Source of the DNA: Clostridiaceae bacterium HFYG-1003
GTDB taxonomy: Bacteria > Bacillota > Clostridia > Clostridiales > Clostridiaceae
Length of the DNA: 64,000 nucleotides
Assembly (NCBI GenBank): GCA_024579835.1
Contig: CP102060.1
Coordinates: forward strand, 3,137,558-3,201,557
Direction of reading: 5' to 3'
Translations under genes and position numbers: made by a program
Notes under the pieces: model-generated
Told to the model about the DNA's origin: nothing
Databases searched by the model: none
Seen by the model: the letters and a program-made list of their open reading frames with translations, nothing else
In this document: positions 26,746 through 35,130 of the stretch, piece after piece
How the letters are laid out: the number at the start of each line of letters is the position of its first letter
Position numbering within the stretch: the stretch's first letter is position 1

Positions 26746-27891
26746 ATGGACGAACTGAAAAGAAAGCAATTGATCAGACAAATCGACAAAGGATGGGCGG
26801 ACCAGGCTTCCTATTTGCTGGGAGTCGATGAATCGGTCAGAGCGAAGGGGAAAAAAGTCGAGTTTCTTCTCTCACTGAGGGATTCAACCCCAGAGCTGCT
26901 GCTATTTATCCTGCATCCTGCCATCCAGGGGGTGCTTCTTCATGTCCTGGGTCCCCACCTGGGTAAGAAAGTAAGCAAGTCGAAAAAAGAAGCGCTGAAC
27001 GCTGAAATTCGTGAGATTATTTCTGACCTGAAGGAAGATGGATACCGGGTTGCTGTGCCGAATGATTCGGTGATGTCCTCCCTTGCCTTTGCGGAACTGC
27101 TGATCGAAGAGGAGATTTTGCCGGAGGTTCTTTTGAAGTGGGATGATGACGTCATTAATACGCTTTCGATGCAGATGATTGCCCGTGAAATCTGGAACCT
27201 CATCAATTTCTACGGCTTGATTGAGCCCAAGGAACTCCTGCGGATTCATGCTGCCCTGCGGGACGAACAGTCTCCCCTAGATGAGGACATGCTCCAAACG
27301 GCGTACAGCTACATTACCTTGAATTTGTCTCATGATATTTTCAGAGAAGAGTTTGGGGGAGTTGACTATATCGGTTCCGAATATATGAATATTGATGCGG
27401 ATGAAATTCTGGAGGATCGTGAAGGGTTCGAGGAAGACTACGCAATTCCCGAGCTGAAGGATCTGATCGAAATGGATTACGGCATAAGTGACAAGGATAT
27501 CATGATGCTGGCTCAATACATCGAGAACTGCTTCCAGGTGACCCCCGAGTTTGAGGAGATATTAAAAAAAACAGAGCTTATGCATGAATTAATTGTCGCT
27601 CTGCGTGGAGACAAAGGATTTGAAATCGAATCCTATCTCCAGGAGGAGTACGGACTGGAGTACAAGGAGGAGAATCCTCAGCTGAGGGATCAGTATTACA
27701 AGGAACTGTTTGTTAACACTCCGCTGTACGGTTTGAAAGGTCATACCATCCTGGAACTTGGCTATGAGGAGGAGGACTTCTCGTCATTTGATGAGGGCGA
27801 TCTGGCCGATGATGATCTTTTGTCTGATGAATTGCCGTTCCGGTTGCTTCGTCCGGGCGATGATCAGGACAACGACGATTTTCTGCATTAG
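26746..27891 (+). CDS. Uncharacterised acidic protein between tuf and rpmG
   Basis: A 381-residue soluble protein that I do not recognise. No signal peptide or membrane helix is seen. It is rich in Glu, Asp and Leu and looks largely helical; the last 45 residues are very acidic (EEEDFSSFDEGD and later DDQDNDDF). Residues 20-110 hold leucine-rich helices that could be repeats. ATG is preceded by ggggaga at a slightly long spacing. It has its own terminator at 27911-27958. Codon use is ordinary for the window. Confidence 0.6.
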   Translation: MDELKRKQLIRQIDKGWADQASYLLGVDESVRAKGKKVEFLLSLRDSTPELLLFILHPAIQGVLLHVLGPHLGKKVSKSKKEALNAEIREIISDLKEDGYRVAVPNDSVMSSLAFAELLIEEEILPEVLLKWDDDVINTLSMQMIAREIWNLINFYGLIEPKELLRIHAALRDEQSPLDEDMLQTAYSYITLNLSHDIFREEFGGVDYIGSEYMNIDADEILEDREGFEEDYAIPELKDLIEMDYGISDKDIMMLAQYIENCFQVTPEFEEILKKTELMHELIVALRGDKGFEIESYLQEEYGLEYKEENPQLRDQYYKELFVNTPLYGLKGHTILELGYEEEDFSSFDEGDLADDDLLSDELPFRLLRPGDDQDNDDFLH

Positions 27892-27910
27892 CCTGAACAT
27901 TATGTTTGGT

Positions 27911-27958
27911 TCAATCAGCCAATGCAGCCTGCGCATGCATTGGCTGATTGATTTTTTT
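27911..27958 (+). terminator. Terminator after the acidic protein gene
   Basis: A 16-bp perfect stem (TCAATCAGCCAATGCA / TGCATTGGCTGATTGA) with a 9-nt loop, then seven T's. A second short palindrome, GCCCAAA/TTTGGGC, lies at about 28002-28017 without T's. Confidence 0.9.
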
Positions 27959-28081
27959 CGTGTCAGGAATTCCTTGGGGCAGAGCCCCAGCCAAATGTTA
28001 GCCCAAACATTTGGGCGAAAATAATAGGAAATGGGTAGGATCCGTGTTATAATGGAAAATGCGTAAATTGGGGAAAAAATA

Positions 28082-28110
28082 TTGACACACCAGGTACTGT
28101 GTGATAAAGT
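28082..28110 (+). promoter_or_regulatory. Promoter of rpmG-secE-nusG
   Basis: TTGACA, 17-bp spacer, TAAAGT, about 75 bp before rpmG. A second TATAAT at 28048-28053 has no clear -35. A short hairpin (TATGTC/GACATA, 28122-28138) lies in the leader. Confidence 0.6.
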
Positions 28111-28184
28111 TACTTGGTGATATGTCCAAGTGACATATTATTTTTATCCTTAAAAATAGTCATGGGATTTGGAGGTGCAGAAGA

Positions 28185-28334
28185 GTGAGAGTTAAGATCA
28201 CAATGGCTTGCACAGAATGTAAGCAGAGAAACTACAACACAATGAAGAACAAGAAGAACGATCCGGAAAGACTTGAGATGGAAAAGTACTGCAAGTTCTG
28301 TCAAAAGCACACATTGCATAAGGAAACCAAGTAA
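28185..28334 (+). CDS. rpmG: 50S ribosomal protein L33
   Basis: A 49-residue ribosomal protein: [12 protein letters not shown] at the start, then a second pair, YCKFC. The two CxxC pairs make this the zinc-binding (C+) form. The start is GTG, 8 bp after ggaggtg. It heads the usual rpmG-secE-nusG cluster. Confidence 0.95.
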   Translation: MRVKITMACTECKQRNYNTMKNKKNDPERLEMEKYCKFCQKHTLHKETK

Positions 28335-28354
28335 TTAAGTAAGGATGTGAAGAG

Positions 28355-28552
28355 ATGGCTTCTAAAGAAGGCGGAATCATTAACTTTCTCAAAGCGGTAA
28401 AGCGCGAGATCGAAAAGACAACATGGCCAACTTCCGATAAAGTTCAGAAGGCGATCGCAGCAGTAGCTGTCATTGTCCTGATCTATGCATTACTTACTGG
28501 AGTATTTGATTTCCTGATCGGTTTAGTCATGCAGTACGTACTGCAGGTATAG
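28355..28552 (+). CDS. secE: Preprotein translocase subunit SecE
   Basis: A 65-residue, single-spanning subunit of the SecYEG channel. The conserved FLKAVKREIEKTTWPT (about 10-25) precedes one transmembrane helix (about 33-60). Length is typical of the short Gram-positive SecE. It starts 20 bp after rpmG. Confidence 0.95.
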   Translation: MASKEGGIINFLKAVKREIEKTTWPTSDKVQKAIAAVAVIVLIYALLTGVFDFLIGLVMQYVLQV

Positions 28553-28567
28553 GAGACGGAATATCCA

Positions 28568-29098
28568 ATGGAAATGGGTAAAGCAGGATGGTATGTTGTT
28601 CATACTTATTCCGGTTATGAGAATAAAGTAAAAGTTAACCTTGAAAAAGCAATTGAAAATCGAGGACTTGAAGCGCTGATCCAAGAGGTTGAAGTTCCAC
28701 TGGAAGAAGTCACAGAACGCAAAGATGATGGTACCGAAAAGAAAGTTCTCCGCAAGAAATTTCCGGGATACGTACTGGTCAAGATGGTCATGACGGAAGA
28801 GACCTGGTACGTCGTTCGTAACATCAGAGGCTGCACCGGTTTCGTTGGCGCTAAGTCAAATAGTCCCGTACCTCTTTCAGAAGAAGAAGTACGCGCAATG
28901 GGCATCCGCGAAGTACGCCCGAAAATGAACATCAATGTGGGGGAAGCGGTCACCATTGTTTCCGGTCCCATGAAAAACTTCTCTGGAATCGTCAAAGAAA
29001 TCCACGAGGAGAAACGTAAGATCAAGGTTGAAGTCATGATGTTTGGCCGGGAAACCATGGCCGAAATGGACTTTGACCAGGTAGAAATCATCAGGTAG
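28568..29098 (+). CDS. nusG: Transcription termination/antitermination factor NusG
   Basis: A 176-residue RNA polymerase-binding factor. The NGN domain (GWYVVHTYSGYENKV) covers about 6-115 and the C-terminal KOW domain (about 125-176, VSGPMKNFSG). Two near-adjacent ATGs (28568 and 28574) are possible starts; the first is 12 bp after aggag. Confidence 0.96.
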   Translation: MEMGKAGWYVVHTYSGYENKVKVNLEKAIENRGLEALIQEVEVPLEEVTERKDDGTEKKVLRKKFPGYVLVKMVMTEETWYVVRNIRGCTGFVGAKSNSPVPLSEEEVRAMGIREVRPKMNINVGEAVTIVSGPMKNFSGIVKEIHEEKRKIKVEVMMFGRETMAEMDFDQVEIIR

Positions 29099-29101
29099 TC
29101 T

Positions 29102-29125
29102 ATAAAGCTTTTTACAGCTTTTATA
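29102..29125 (+). other. Hairpin in the nusG-rplK gap
   Basis: CTATAAAGCT / AGCTTTTATAG-type stem around a ttttac loop. It is AT-rich, with no T-tract after it. It may insulate or process the transcript ahead of the first L1-like site. Confidence 0.35.
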
Positions 29126-29168
29126 GTGGGAGGTCATCAAAACTAAATGGATGGCCGAAATTACCACA
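29125..29168 (+). promoter_or_regulatory. Putative L1 binding site in the rplK leader
   Basis: Contains GTGGGAGG, then GGCCG and ACCAC, which pair GTGG with CCAC around an asymmetric core. The same pattern is repeated before rplA. This matches the general form of ribosomal protein L1 autoregulatory sites that mimic the 23S rRNA L1 site. The assignment is inference. Confidence 0.5.
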
Positions 29169-29186
29169 ATATAGGAGGAAATACGT

Positions 29187-29612
29187 ATGGCAAAGAAAGT
29201 CACAGGAATGATCAAGCTTCAGCTTCCTGCAGGAAAGGCCACACCGGCTCCGCCAGTCGGACCGTCACTTTCACAGCACGGCGTCAACATCATGGGATTC
29301 TGTAAGGAATTCAATGAAAAGACAAAGAACCAGATGGGTTACATCATTCCGGTAGTAATCACTGTCTACCAGGACAGATCCTTCAGCTTCATCATGAAGA
29401 CTCCCCCTGCTGCCGTTCTGATTAAGAAGGCTGTAGGAATCGAGTCCGGATCAGGCGTACCGAACAAAACCAAGGTAGCCAAGCTGACCCAGGAACAGCT
29501 GAGACAGATCGCAGAGACTAAGATGCCTGACTTGAATGCAGCTTCTGTAGAAGCAGCTATGGCGATGATCGCCGGAACTGCCAGAAGCATGGGCGTCACA
29601 GTCGAGGAATAG
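29187..29612 (+). CDS. rplK: 50S ribosomal protein L11
   Basis: A 141-residue protein of the GTPase-associated centre. Motifs: [20 protein letters not shown] at the start and a C-terminal RNA-binding domain with a conserved GTARSMG. ATG lies 8 bp after aggagg. Confidence 0.97.
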   Translation: MAKKVTGMIKLQLPAGKATPAPPVGPSLSQHGVNIMGFCKEFNEKTKNQMGYIIPVVITVYQDRSFSFIMKTPPAAVLIKKAVGIESGSGVPNKTKVAKLTQEQLRQIAETKMPDLNAASVEAAMAMIAGTARSMGVTVEE

Positions 29613-29630
29613 AATAAGTAACTCACATAT

Positions 29631-29661
29631 AGTGGGAGGCTAAAAAACCGTTATAACCACA
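29631..29661 (+). promoter_or_regulatory. Putative L1 binding site in the rplA leader
   Basis: GTGGGAGGC ... CCGTTATAACCAC: the same GTGG/CCAC frame as at 29125-29168, in a more compact form. It ends 17 bp before the rplA start, where L1 binding would block translation. Confidence 0.55.
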
Positions 29662-29677
29662 AGGAGGAAATGAATAA

Positions 29678-30361
29678 ATGGGAAAGAATTATCTTGAAAG
29701 CGCGAAGCTCGTAGACCGCGCTGCACTCTATACACCGGAAGAAGCACTTGATCTGGCGGTTAAGACTGCCAAGGCCAAGTTCGATGAAACCATCGAGCTC
29801 CATGTACGCCTGGGTGTTGACCCAAGACATGCTGACCAGCAGGTCAGAGGAGCTGTCGTTCTGCCGAACGGAACTGGTAAGACTGTCCGTGTCCTGGTAT
29901 TCGCCAAAGGCGAAAAGGCTGCGGAAGCTCAGGCTGCCGGCGCTGATTATGTTGGAGAAATGGACCTCGTTGACAAGATCCAGAAAGAAAACTGGTTCGA
30001 TTTCGACGTAGTTGTCGCTACTCCTGACATGATGGGTGCCATCGGACGCCTCGGACGTGTACTGGGACCCAAGGGCCTCATGCCTAACCCGAAGTCCGGA
30101 ACCGTTACCTTTGATGTAACCAAGGCTCTGGAAGAAATCAAGGCTGGTAAAGTTGAGTACAGACTCGACAAAACCGCTATCATCCACGTTCCGATCGGGA
30201 AGAAGTCTTTCGGACCGGAAAAGCTGGGCGTGAACTTCAAGGCTGTCATGGATGCGATTGTTAAGGCTAAGCCTGCAGCAGCAAAGGGACAGTACGTGAA
30301 GTCCATCTCCGTATCTTCCACCATGGGACCTGGCATCAAGGTTAACCAGAACAAGTTCTAA
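29678..30361 (+). CDS. rplA: 50S ribosomal protein L1
   Basis: A 227-residue L1-stalk protein and likely autorepressor of the rplK-rplA unit. Conserved stretches include [38 protein letters not shown] and the C-terminal [12 protein letters not shown] follows aaggagg. Confidence 0.97.
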   Translation: MGKNYLESAKLVDRAALYTPEEALDLAVKTAKAKFDETIELHVRLGVDPRHADQQVRGAVVLPNGTGKTVRVLVFAKGEKAAEAQAAGADYVGEMDLVDKIQKENWFDFDVVVATPDMMGAIGRLGRVLGPKGLMPNPKSGTVTFDVTKALEEIKAGKVEYRLDKTAIIHVPIGKKSFGPEKLGVNFKAVMDAIVKAKPAAAKGQYVKSISVSSTMGPGIKVNQNKF

Positions 30362-30455
30362 ATCGCTTTTTCTGAATACCATAGAAAGTATTTGACGAAT
30401 AATATCTTTCATGGTATCCTTGTAAAGCACTCAAAACAAAACTAAATCGATTTTC

Positions 30456-30562
30456 CAAAGACAGCCGGTAACAGGTAAATCCAGCCGAGGAGATCATTTC
30501 ATATAACTCATACGAGTTAGAAAAGGTCTTTTTCTGCTGTCTTTGCAGAAAAGACCTTTTTT
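30456..30562 (+). promoter_or_regulatory. L10 leader with attenuator (rplJ-rplL control)
   Basis: The stretch AGACAGCCGG...AAATCCAGCCGAGG is the conserved core of the Bacillota L10 leader, which the L10-L12 complex binds. It is followed by a terminator-type hairpin at 30521-30562 (AAAAGGTCTTTT / AAAAGACCTTTTTT). Another part of the leader could compete with this hairpin. Excess L10 would therefore stop transcription before rplJ. Confidence 0.75.
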
Positions 30563-30593
30563 AGTTACGCACTTTAAAGAGGAGGTGTACAGG

Positions 30594-31124
30594 TTGTCAA
30601 ACACGATCAGAGAGAAGAAAGAACAGGTAGTCAGTGAGATCAGAGAACTCATTGATAGTTCCAAGTCTGTCATCGTGGTCAACTATCAGGGTATCAACGT
30701 TGAAACGGATACTGAACTGAGAAAGATCATGAGAGAGAATAACGTTCAGTATAAAGTATTGAAGAACACCATGGTTGAACTTGCTATGAAAGACAAGGAT
30801 GCCGCGGACTTCGTACAATATCTGGATGGACCGAACGCTTTTGCTTTTGGCGCAGATGAAACATCAGCAGCTAAAATCCTTAAGAAGTTCATCGCTGATA
30901 AGAAGAAGCTGGAGATCAAAGGCGGCTTTGTGGATGGAAAAGTCTACAATGCAGCTCAGGTTACCGAACTTGCCGATATGCCGTCAAAGGAAGAACTTAT
31001 CGCCAAGCTGCTCGGTTCCCTCAAGAGCCCAGTATCCAATCTTGTCTACGTTCTGCATGCATTGTCCCCAACCACCAGGTTTACTTACATGGTTAAGGCT
31101 CTCGCAGACAAAAAAGCTGAATAA
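30594..31124 (+). CDS. rplJ: 50S ribosomal protein L10
   Basis: A 176-residue stalk base protein that anchors L7/L12. The start is TTG at 30594, 7 bp after gaggaggtg; the in-frame ATG at 30543 falls inside the attenuator hairpin and is rejected. IREKKEQVVSEIRELI and the YQGINV motif are typical, and the C-terminal helix binds L12 dimers. Confidence 0.95.
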   Translation: MSNTIREKKEQVVSEIRELIDSSKSVIVVNYQGINVETDTELRKIMRENNVQYKVLKNTMVELAMKDKDAADFVQYLDGPNAFAFGADETSAAKILKKFIADKKKLEIKGGFVDGKVYNAAQVTELADMPSKEELIAKLLGSLKSPVSNLVYVLHALSPTTRFTYMVKALADKKAE

Positions 31125-31194
31125 CATCGCCTGATGATTTCATCATCAAACACCAATCAAAAAAACTATATTCAAATTTTGGAGGATATCAAAA

Positions 31195-31563
31195 ATGACT
31201 AAAGAACAGATCATTGAAGCAATCAAAGGTATGAGCGTTCTCGAACTGAACGACCTCGTTAAGGCTTGTGAAGAAGAATTCGGAGTTTCCGCAGCAGCTC
31301 CCGTAGCCGTTGCAGCAGCACCTGCAGCAGCAGCAGCTGTTGAAGAAGAAAAGACTGAATTCGACGCAATCCTCGCAGTTGTCGGCGACCAGAAGATCAA
31401 GGTTATCAAGGTTGTCAGAGAACTCACCGGACTCGGACTGAAGGAAGCTAAGGACCTCGTTGACGGAGCTCCCAAGCCCCTGAAGGAAGCTGTCACCAAA
31501 GAAGAAGCAGAAGAAATCAAGACCAAGCTTGCTGAAGTTGGCGCAACTGTCGAAGTTAAGTAA
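31195..31563 (+). CDS. rplL: 50S ribosomal protein L7/L12
   Basis: A 122-residue acidic stalk protein: N-terminal dimerisation domain, Ala-rich hinge (about 36-50) and C-terminal domain with [20 protein letters not shown]. rpoB usually follows directly. Here a terminator, an IS element and a pilus locus come next. Confidence 0.97.
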   Translation: MTKEQIIEAIKGMSVLELNDLVKACEEEFGVSAAAPVAVAAAPAAAAAVEEEKTEFDAILAVVGDQKIKVIKVVRELTGLGLKEAKDLVDGAPKPLKEAVTKEEAEEIKTKLAEVGATVEVK

Positions 31564-31577
31564 TTTCCAAGCAACAC

Positions 31578-31616
31578 ATGGCGAAGATCTCACGATCTTC
31601 GCCATTGCTTTTTTTG
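31578..31616 (+). terminator. Strong terminator after rplL
   Basis: ATGGCGAAGATC / GATCTTCGCCAT, 4-nt loop, then tgc and seven T's. It ends the ribosomal protein unit, so rpoB must have its own promoters. Confidence 0.92.
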
Positions 31617-31891
31617 CACATCCAAGGTTTATCCCCAAAATTATAATCGTTAATTTTTCTTAACATATCAATTAGCCCAACTAACAATTCACAATTTTCT
31701 CATGGTACAACAGACAAACTAGTTGCTGAAATTATAATAATATTAAAAACTATAGCTATTATTCTATAAAGTTCTAAAAAACAATCATTTGTAACTTAGA
31801 TTATTTCCAGTATTATAATTCTCTATTATGAAAACCTTACAATGTTTCCGATGTGTTAATAGTTTGCAATTATTCTTTTCTATTGACTTAC
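31617..31891. other. AT-rich gap left of the IS element
   Basis: About 275 bp, strongly AT-rich, with no credible ORF. It contains several TATAAT-like words and ends in TTGACT at 31883-31888, three bases before the IS. It looks like the former upstream region of the pilin gene. Confidence 0.5.
31883..31888 (+). promoter_or_regulatory. Separated -35 box of the pilin promoter (inferred)
   Basis: TTGACT ends three bases before the IS left end. If the IS is removed, TAGTAT at 33681-33686 falls 19 bp downstream, or 17 bp if the dinucleotide AC seen on both sides is a target duplication. That would rebuild a normal promoter about 40 bp before the pilin start. Confidence 0.45.
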
Positions 31892-33664
31892 AACCTGGAT
31901 TCCCGGAACACATAACTATGATGGGGTCTCAACACCCATGAATTCATAGATCAACTTCTGTTTGTTGAGAATCTCACCAACCCTCAAGTCATGGCCTGGG
32001 TTTTCAAAGCACTCTATGACGTCCAGCTTGTCCAGCAGAGACTGCATTGTGTAATCTTTGAACATTCCTTTATCCTGCATCTGCTTTTTGAGGTAGGACA
32101 AATAGATGAGCGCGACGAAGGCCACAAAGAGTTTTCCATCCAGGCTTTTTTCTGAGGAAACCAAGAGTCGCCTCAGATTGAGCCGTTCCTTGATATTGCC
32201 GAAGGCCTTTTCCACCAGATCTTTATTCCGATACAGCGTCAAAGCCGTGATGGCATCCATCTTTTCATTGGTCATCAGCGCAAAGAATCCAAAATAGCGC
32301 TTCGTCTGTTTGACCACATCTTCTTTCACGGTAACTTTAATGCCCCTTACCGGGGTATCTGTCACTTCAAAGTATTTCTTGTAGAACGTCTCATGATCGG
32401 GATTACGTTTTCCGCTTAGGATTTCCCCCTTCATCGACAGCAGTCGTCGATCAAAATGAGCTTCTTCATCCGCGTATTTTTCAATGTTGAAGTAAGCGTG
32501 CAGGTAGACCCGGCGTTTTTCTCGGATGACATCTTTCTTGTTGGGGCGTTCTTTTTGAAACTCCCAGTCAGTCAGAATGGTTGAGGAGTATAAGCCATAT
32601 TGCTCATCCAGGTTTTCAAAGGATCGGATGCTGTCATAGATCCCGTCGATATGTCTTCGGATATAGGCCAGATGCGTGCCAGCGGCAATGATGAACTTCA
32701 GTCGCTCCCCAAGAAGCGCATTGATATTGGCTTCACTGTAAAATCCCCGGTCCATGACCAACTTGACTTTATCGAAGCCCAGCACTTTGAAATCAGCCAG
32801 CAAATTTTTGATCGTGCTGACATCTGGAATGTTGCCAGAGAGCTTTCTGTAATAAAACGGCAACCCTGAGTCTTGTCCAAAGACCAAGGCCAGGTTCAGC
32901 TGCGCCAGGGGGTCATTTTCTTTGTTTTTCCCGTACTGGACCTGACGAAGGGTTTGGGAATAACTCGACACCGAGGTGGTGTCATAGGCCCAATACTCAT
33001 CGGGCTGATGGCGCTTGGCAAGACAGCTGAAAAAACGTTGTTTGGACTCTTCCGAGATGCCCGCAAACAGCTCGCTGCTGCGCTGAGATGGGATATTGGC
33101 TCCATAGGGATGCCGGTGGAGCGTACTCCATTTTTCAAATCGAAACAAGGGGGAATCGCTCTCCAGGATCAGATAATAGGCGATGGATTGAATCTGCTTG
33201 TAGAGAGAGGGAAAGCAAGCCTTGAGGTCCTCTGTAAGCCCGAGAGAGTCTCCGATTTGATCCAACAGATACGTGGCACCGTAGAACTTACGATCAGCTA
33301 CGGTAAAGGGCACAGGGCCAGGCTTGACTTCAGTTGTACCCGCCTCTGGGTTCCGACGTTTTTTACCCCGTCCATCCGTTGGGATGATTTCGCCGGTGAC
33401 CGGATCTCGTTTGCCGATGAGCGACCGTTTGGACCGAGGCTGTTGTTTTTCCTTATCCCAATGGGAAACTGATTCATAAACATAGGTAATTCCGCTGCGC
33501 TTATCGAACTGATTAACAATGGCCATAATACGCCCTCCTAGTTATGTATAGTGTAACACATAACTAGGATATTCGCAAGGCTTTATAGCTGTAAAGTAAG
33601 TAATATCAATAGTTTTTGAGAAAATACAAAGGATTCCTCGTTAGGTGAACCGGGAATCCAGGTT
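31892..33664 (-). mobile_element. IS1634-like insertion sequence (IS4 superfamily)
   Basis: A 1773-bp element with terminal inverted repeats: AACCTGGATTCCCGG is identical at both ends, and 22 of the first 25 positions match. A subterminal word ACATAACTA occurs at the left end and twice around 33543-33569, where it forms a palindrome ahead of the transposase. No long target duplication is seen; only AC is shared by the flanks. It carries one intact transposase gene, so it may be mobile. Confidence 0.85.
31916..33526 (-). CDS. IS1634-type DDE transposase
   Basis: A 536-residue transposase. DDE residues appear as D in YDTTS (about 195), D in VMDRGFYSE (about 260) and E in LVEKAFGNIK (about 440), with the long beta-strand insertion between the last two that is typical of the IS4/IS1634 group. 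It is full length, without stop or frameshift. ATG follows aggaggg. It is read away from the pilus locus. Confidence 0.9.
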   Translation of the reverse strand: MAIVNQFDKRSGITYVYESVSHWDKEKQQPRSKRSLIGKRDPVTGEIIPTDGRGKKRRNPEAGTTEVKPGPVPFTVADRKFYGATYLLDQIGDSLGLTEDLKACFPSLYKQIQSIAYYLILESDSPLFRFEKWSTLHRHPYGANIPSQRSSELFAGISEESKQRFFSCLAKRHQPDEYWAYDTTSVSSYSQTLRQVQYGKNKENDPLAQLNLALVFGQDSGLPFYYRKLSGNIPDVSTIKNLLADFKVLGFDKVKLVMDRGFYSEANINALLGERLKFIIAAGTHLAYIRRHIDGIYDSIRSFENLDEQYGLYSSTILTDWEFQKERPNKKDVIREKRRVYLHAYFNIEKYADEEAHFDRRLLSMKGEILSGKRNPDHETFYKKYFEVTDTPVRGIKVTVKEDVVKQTKRYFGFFALMTNEKMDAITALTLYRNKDLVEKAFGNIKERLNLRRLLVSSEKSLDGKLFVAFVALIYLSYLKKQMQDKGMFKDYTMQSLLDKLDVIECFENPGHDLRVGEILNKQKLIYEFMGVETPS

Positions 33665-33680
33665 ACAAAAACCAAGATGA

Positions 33681-33686
33681 TAGTAT
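33681..33686 (+). promoter_or_regulatory. Separated -10 box of the pilin promoter (inferred)
   Basis: TAGTAT, 42 bp before the pilin ATG. With the IS present, the bases 17-18 bp upstream are CCAGGT-like IS-end sequence, which is no -35, so the promoter should be weak or silent. Confidence 0.4.
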
Positions 33687-33727
33687 GAAGTCAACAAATT
33701 GAGGTAATCACATTGGAGGGGAACAGA

Positions 33728-33904
33728 ATGGATTTTATTAAAAACATTTGGACAGAGGAAGAAGGCCAAGGATTGGTAGAGTATGGTCTAATCATTGCAT
33801 TAATTGCAGTAGCATTAATTGCTGTACTTGGATTTATGAGCGGAGGTCTTCAGAAGGTATTTGGCGGAGTTAGCACTAAGCTCAATAGTGTTACAGTTCC
33901 CTAA
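33728..33904 (+). CDS. Flp-type major pilin
   Basis: A 58-residue type IVb pilin. After a short charged leader, the peptidase site is GQG|LVEYG (Glu at +5 counting from the mature Leu region, Tyr next), followed by a single hydrophobic helix (about 19-42). ATG 33728 has ggaggggaa upstream; an in-frame TTG at 33713 lies in that ribosome site. First gene of the Tad locus, followed by a terminator that would keep pilin mRNA more abundant than the downstream genes. Confidence 0.92.
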   Translation: MDFIKNIWTEEEGQGLVEYGLIIALIAVALIAVLGFMSGGLQKVFGGVSTKLNSVTVP

Positions 33905-33912
33905 GAAGTTGC

Positions 33913-33938
33913 TAGCCCCCAGTAAGGGGGCTATTTTT
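33913..33938 (+). terminator. Terminator/attenuator after the major pilin
   Basis: TAGCCCCC / GGGGGCTA, 5-nt loop, five T's. It lies inside the operon and so probably allows partial read-through to the assembly genes. Confidence 0.85.
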
Positions 33939-33954
33939 CAAATGAGGAATTATT

Positions 33955-34110
33955 ATGAGAGAAATCATTTATTCTGACTCAGGACAAGGATTGACTGAGT
34001 ATGCTTTGATACTATCTTTAGTTATTATAGGATTAATCTTCTTTGTCACTCAGTTTGGCGATTCCTTAGTTACTCTTTATCAAGACCAAATTAATGGGAA
34101 GTTACCATGA
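33955..34110 (+). CDS. Second, minor Flp-like pilin
   Basis: A 51-residue ORF. It has the same processing motif as the major pilin, SGQG|LTEYALIL, and one hydrophobic helix (about 13-32), then a short polar tail. ATG follows aatgagg. Its stop overlaps the start of the prepilin peptidase (ATGA), which shows it is a real, translated gene. Likely a minor pilin or initiator subunit. Confidence 0.82.
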   Translation: MREIIYSDSGQGLTEYALILSLVIIGLIFFVTQFGDSLVTLYQDQINGKLP

Positions 34111-34691
34111 TCAATGTAATAAAAGTTATAGTTGTATTGTCATTAATTTTCGTTGCTGCTATAAGTGACTATAAATTCAGGAAAATCCCGAATCGATTAA
34201 CAGTTCCTTTTGCGCTGATCGGTTTGGGATTTAATGCACTTATAGATTTTCCTAATGGGATATTAACCGGTGTTTTCGGATTTTTTGTTGGATTTTTAAT
34301 CTTTCTGCTACCATATATAATGAAGGGGATGGGAGCTGGGGATGTTAAACTGATGGCGGCAATTGGTGCAATCACTGATTGGCGTTCAGTTATATATGTT
34401 GCCTTATTTACAGCTGTACTGGGAGGATTTATTTCACTGATCAGTAGAGCTAGAGCTGGACAAGTAGGCTTAACATTAAAAAGAACTGGAAGACTAATCT
34501 TATTCTATTTTTTTTCTTTTATGGAAAAAATTACGTCACTACCAACAATGAATTATCGTAAAGAAAAATACCGCTTGAAAATGACGGATTCAAAAGTCGA
34601 TTATATCCCATATGCAATTGCGATAGCAGGCGGCTGTGTTGTTACAATTGTATTTTCAAGATTGGGATTGATCCAAGGATTGTCGATATAG
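34107..34691 (+). CDS. tadV: Prepilin peptidase (A24 family, TadV/CpaA)
   Basis: A 194-residue membrane aspartyl protease that cleaves the Flp pilins. Catalytic Asp residues lie in SDYKFRKIPN (about 21-30) and GAGDVK (about 76-81). About six membrane helices. It lacks the N-methylation domain, as in TadV. A basic loop of about 40 residues between helices (about 135-170) is longer than usual. Its base composition is more AT-rich than that of housekeeping neighbours. Confidence 0.9.
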   Translation: MINVIKVIVVLSLIFVAAISDYKFRKIPNRLTVPFALIGLGFNALIDFPNGILTGVFGFFVGFLIFLLPYIMKGMGAGDVKLMAAIGAITDWRSVIYVALFTAVLGGFISLISRARAGQVGLTLKRTGRLILFYFFSFMEKITSLPTMNYRKEKYRLKMTDSKVDYIPYAIAIAGGCVVTIVFSRLGLIQGLSI

Positions 34692-34701
34692 GAGGTTCTC
34701 C

Positions 34702-35109
34702 ATGAAAAGTCTAATAACTTTGAAAAAAAAAGAATCAGGCCAGGCACTCGTTGAATTTGCGCTGATTTTACCGATTTTACTGCTATTAATAGTAGCAGTA
34801 ATAGATTTCGGGTGGCTTTTCATGGCGAAAATTCGAGTGACGAACGCTGCCCGGGAAGCTGTGCGATATTATGCCGTTCATAAAGATACAGGAAGCACTG
34901 AATCAGCGGTTGAAACCAAACTAAAAACCATAGCTAAAGATAGTCTGGATTTTGTTGACAATGCTGATTTATCGGTTGATGCTTCATTTCCGGCTGGTCA
35001 AAAAGTCAGTGTGAATGTTACAGCGAGTGTGGCGCCTTTGACCAAACTATTCTTTTCAACCGATGTTACTATTAGCTCTGAAGCTTACATGCGAGTAGAA
35101 TACGATTAA
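34702..35109 (+). CDS. tadE: TadE-like pilus assembly protein
   Basis: A 135-residue pseudopilin. N-terminal ESGQALVEFALILPILLLL is the TadE signature with a peptidase-like site, followed by one membrane helix and NAAREAVRY. The rest is an extracytoplasmic beta-rich domain. ATG follows aggaggttctcc. It sits between the peptidase and the CpaB gene. Confidence 0.88.
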   Translation: MKSLITLKKKESGQALVEFALILPILLLLIVAVIDFGWLFMAKIRVTNAAREAVRYYAVHKDTGSTESAVETKLKTIAKDSLDFVDNADLSVDASFPAGQKVSVNVTASVAPLTKLFFSTDVTISSEAYMRVEYD

Positions 35110-35130
35110 CAGGTTATGCGGGGTAGCAGT

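Noticed and set aside
31617-33760. Long target-site duplication of the IS1634-like element
   Set aside because: The sequence right of the IS (acaaaaaccaag) is not found in the left flank. Only the dinucleotide AC is shared.
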